A stretch of DNA of 64,000 bases, from positions 62,001-126,000 of the forward strand of contig NZ_FOXH01000009.1 in assembly GCF_900115665.1 (NCBI RefSeq). The letters are read 5' to 3'. Source of the DNA: Pseudarcicella hirudinis (GTDB lineage: Bacteria > Bacteroidota > Bacteroidia > Cytophagales > Spirosomataceae). The position numbers and the translations under genes were made by a program. Positions 61,941 to 64,000 of the stretch are shown here, piece by piece; the first letter of the stretch is position 1, and every line of letters starts with the position of its first letter. A model generated the notes under the pieces. It saw only the letters and a list, made by a program, of their open reading frames with translations, was not told the DNA's origin and did not search any database.

Positions 61941-62681
61941 CTATTTTAAGTTTTTGATTTTAGCATTGAGTTCCAGCCTGAATCTGGCCAGTTCCTTGAA
62001 ACTTTGCCAGCATACTTTAAGAAGTTTCATCTTTCTGATAGAAACTTCTCCGGTAGCTCTTTCTTTGTGAACGATTGGAATATTAAACAATTCCTGACCT
62101 GATTTTTTGGCCATAATAGCCAGAAAGATATTCGGTGCGAAAGGCACAGGATTTGGCAGCTGAATCAGTAGTTTTTTCAGGAAAGATCCCTTGATTAACC
62201 GGAACGGAATGTTCAGATCCATGATAAAGGTACCATAAATCAGAAACATACTCCAGCGTAAAATTCTGGTGATCAACAATCTGAAAGGATCATCATGTCT
62301 TACTTCACGGTAGCCAAGAATAAAGTCGGACTGAGTTCTTTTATCCCATAGTTTTTTGAAATCAGCAGTAACAAACTGGTCATCTGAGTCAGTCTGGAAA
62401 ACATACTCTGCACCAAGTTCAACAGCCTTGCGATAGGCGTGAACCACAGCGTTACCATGTCCTCCGTTTATTTGATGTACAACAACCAATTTATCATTGT
62501 GCGGTGCCAGTCCATCGAGGATTTTTCCTGTACTGTCTTTGGAACCATCATTGACTACAATTAAACAGGTGTTTTCTGTAGGAAATTCTTCAATTAATAG
62601 TTTAGTCCAGATACTTACTACGTCTGCCATGCATTCCTCTTCATTATAGGCTGGCATGACGATTGCGAGTTTGATGCTCAT
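61941..62681 (-). CDS. GT2 family glycosyltransferase (dolichyl-phosphate mannosyltransferase-like)
   Basis: This 246-residue single-domain GT-A enzyme begins IKLAIVMPAYNEEECMADVV. It has LIVVNDGSKDSTGKILD and FQTDSDDQF, the metal and nucleotide-sugar motifs, and a C-terminal amphipathic part with WQSFKELARFRLELNAKI. There are no long transmembrane helices, though LITRILRWSMFLIYGTFI could lie at the membrane surface. It is encoded between the acyltransferase-3 gene (62 bases upstream) and the FAD gene, in what appears to be one operon for an envelope glycan. Confidence 0.9.
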   Translation of the reverse strand: MSIKLAIVMPAYNEEECMADVVSIWTKLLIEEFPTENTCLIVVNDGSKDSTGKILDGLAPHNDKLVVVHQINGGHGNAVVHAYRKAVELGAEYVFQTDSDDQFVTADFKKLWDKRTQSDFILGYREVRHDDPFRLLITRILRWSMFLIYGTFIMDLNIPFRLIKGSFLKKLLIQLPNPVPFAPNIFLAIMAKKSGQELFNIPIVHKERATGEVSIRKMKLLKVCWQSFKELARFRLELNAKIKNLK

Positions 62682-62707
62682 GAATATGTTTTCCTTGGGT
62701 AATTTTA

Positions 62708-62715
62708 CAAAAATA
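62708..62715 (-). promoter_or_regulatory. Putative -7 box (TATTTTTG) before the GT2 gene
   Basis: The minus strand reads TATTTTTG, a TAnnTTTG match, 27 bases before the GT2 ATG at 62681. It may be an internal promoter within the glycan operon. No -33 element is evident. Confidence 0.28.
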
Positions 62716-62742
62716 TCTAATTCTGTTCAGAATAAAGATTTT

Positions 62743-63861
62743 TTAATAGTTAAAATAACGTTTTAGTGAGTTAACGGGTTTTTCAATCAAAAACCATGAC
62801 AAAGTTGCTACGAAAATTGTCAAAGCTGAGAAATAGAAGAACTGAAAAGCAAATGAATCTGCCAGTGCCGGAAGATACTGATGAATTTTTCTCAGTATTC
62901 TTAAAGTAATTGAGGTCTGTGGCGTATGATAATAATTGTACACGAAGTTATGATACAGATATAACCCGTAACTGATTTTTCCAAGATACTGAACTACTCC
63001 GTTTTCAAAAAAGACTTTCGCAAGACCTTTATACCCTGTCACGGCATTAATGATAAAGAAAAAGCAGAATAAGGCGGCAAAAAATCTTTCAATGACTGTA
63101 TAGGCAATATTATGCGGATTTTCGAATCCGAATTTTTCATAAAACAAAACGCTCACATATAAGCCAAAACTGATCAGCAGATACATTGTTTTGCTAAGTG
63201 TTTTAAAGGTACTTTCTTTATGGAATGTGAAAAAATATGCCATCAAAGCCCCTAATCCAAAAGCATCCAGCGATGTTGGCATAAGTACATACTGTACCAT
63301 CCAGTCACTATGATTCAAATGAAGGAAAAGTCTGAGTAAAACCGCCAAAGCAATCATTCCGAAAAAGATTTTAAGGAAATAACGTTTGGGTAAAAACAAG
63401 ATCACATAGGGAAAGAACAGATAATATTGTTCTTCTACAGCCAACGACCAAAGGTGGTCAATAACACCCATCCATCTCTGGTTAAGAGCGATATAAATAT
63501 TGGTGGCATAAGTGATGCACCAGATAAGCTGCTCTCGGACTGGTGGAACATTAAAGATGACACAAAGAAATATGGTCAGGTAATAAATCGGGAATATCCT
63601 GATACTTCTCCGGACGATAAACTGCCTGACTGAAAACCATGGGCTACGTCCTGTTTTCTCATCTTTCAGTTTACTTTGAATGAGGATTCTGGTAATGAGG
63701 AAACCGCTTAACACAAAGAACATAGTTACGCCTAATACTCCCAAAGGAATTACATTCCGCTCTGCCAGCCAATGATCTACCAATACCAGACTTACGGCTA
63801 CGAAACGAATGCCGTCCAGTTGAATGAAGTAATTTTCTTGTATTTTCGAGGTATTTACCAA
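62743..63861 (-). CDS. Acyltransferase family 3 (OafA/YrhL-type) membrane protein
   Basis: This 372-residue protein has about ten membrane helices. The family opening is IQLDGIRFVAVSLVLVDHWLAERN (first helix with catalytic-type His), followed by VTMFFVLSGFLITRIL, the RSIRIFPIYY loop and SLAVEEQYYLFFP. It would transfer an acyl group to a sugar of a surface glycan. The only start that keeps helix 1 is a TTG at 63861, because a stop lies three codons further out and the next ATG is after helix 1. It overlaps the upstream gene by 7 bases, so the two are translationally coupled. Confidence 0.88.
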   Translation of the reverse strand: MVNTSKIQENYFIQLDGIRFVAVSLVLVDHWLAERNVIPLGVLGVTMFFVLSGFLITRILIQSKLKDEKTGRSPWFSVRQFIVRRSIRIFPIYYLTIFLCVIFNVPPVREQLIWCITYATNIYIALNQRWMGVIDHLWSLAVEEQYYLFFPYVILFLPKRYFLKIFFGMIALAVLLRLFLHLNHSDWMVQYVLMPTSLDAFGLGALMAYFFTFHKESTFKTLSKTMYLLISFGLYVSVLFYEKFGFENPHNIAYTVIERFFAALFCFFFIINAVTGYKGLAKVFFENGVVQYLGKISYGLYLYHNFVYNYYHTPQTSITLRILRKIHQYLPALADSFAFQFFYFSALTIFVATLSWFLIEKPVNSLKRYFNY

Positions 63862-64000
63862 TTTGTTTTAACAGTTTTCTTATGTAAAGTTTCTACTACC
63901 AGAGAATCATTTAGTGTAAAAATTTCTCCGCCGTTTTCTTTTTGTATCCAGAGTCCGAGGTGATAAGTACCGGAATCAAATTCATTTTTCTGAATGTTCA
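63855..64000 (-). CDS. C-terminal end of a protein resembling the Wzt polysaccharide-binding domain
   Basis: Only the last 48 codons are inside the window (stop at 63855-63857). They read NEFDSGTYHLGLWIQKENGG...FTLNDSLVVETLHKKTVKTNW. The pattern GTYxLxLWI with a following DSLxVE is like the C-terminal carbohydrate-binding beta-sandwich of Wzt, the ATPase of O-antigen ABC exporters. The fragment is short, so the identification is tentative. It overlaps the acyltransferase start by 7 bases and fits an envelope-glycan operon. Confidence 0.5.
   Translation of the reverse strand, partial: NIQKNEFDSGTYHLGLWIQKENGGEIFTLNDSLVVETLHKKTVKTNW

Noticed and set aside
1-64000. rRNA, tRNA, CRISPR arrays, integrases, transposases and phage genes
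   Set aside because: None found by eye on either strand. A covariance-model search would be needed to exclude a small RNA gene.

Overview
The window is about 40% G+C chromosome from a member of the Bacteroidota, most likely a Cytophagales-type aerobe. The evidence is two SusC/SusD pairs, a large SusD-less TonB receptor, a type IX secretion C-terminal sorting domain, many lipoproteins and signal peptides, TAnnTTTG-type promoter boxes, and few Shine-Dalgarno sequences. I see no rRNA, tRNA, CRISPR array, prophage or insertion sequence.

Layout. (1) 1-9.8 kb: a secreted cytochrome/DUF1501 pair, a small haem-binding protein, a Crp/Fnr regulator next to a Gdx/SugE-type SMR exporter, a gluconate operon (AraC regulator, kinase, GntP permease), a DinB-family protein and a GlsB-like membrane protein. 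(2) 10.2-19.9 kb: a secreted unknown, a Tat-type metallophosphoesterase, a GH1 beta-glucosidase, then an orphan PhoB/OmpR-type response regulator divergent from a TonB receptor, a beta-helix lipoprotein and a small lipoprotein. (3) 20.5-40.7 kb: a large catabolic locus. GH35 and GH95-like hydrolases on the plus strand converge with a SusC-SusD-GHL10-AGE epimerase operon. Divergent from SusC is an operon of a DUF4127 protein, an ion-transporter-superfamily permease, a HyuA-like ATPase, an FAD oxidoreductase and an ImmA/IrrE-like metallopeptidase, closed by a convergent ROK regulator. I do not know a described pathway with this composition. (4) 40.9-49.7 kb: a second SusC/SusD operon carrying a Ca2+-dependent phosphoinositide phospholipase C and a cupin, divergent from a TRAP-type acid phosphatase, which suggests phosphoinositol or phospholipid scavenging.

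(5) 49.8-54.9 kb: a small membrane protein, a T9SS-secreted SGNH esterase, and an OxyR / AhpC / AhpD-like peroxide-defence block with the same gene order as the mycobacterial oxyR-ahpC-ahpD locus. (6) 55-64 kb, all minus strand: envelope polysaccharide functions, namely an MBOAT/AlgI O-acyltransferase with an AlgJ/AlgX-like partner, a large unknown periplasmic protein, an FAD (UDP-galactopyranose mutase-like) protein, a GT2 glycosyltransferase, an acyltransferase-3 protein, and the tail of a protein resembling the Wzt C-terminal domain.

Two themes recur. One is scavenging of glycans and amino sugars through outer-membrane SusCD-type import. The other is phosphorus acquisition (PhoB-like regulator, two metallophosphoesterases, PI-PLC). 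Between 19.9 and 20.5 kb a long gene-free stretch carries two hairpins that face each other as terminators, implying an unannotated leftward transcript. Start codons were moved inward at many genes where the longest reading frame begins with TTG/GTG or precedes the signal peptide.
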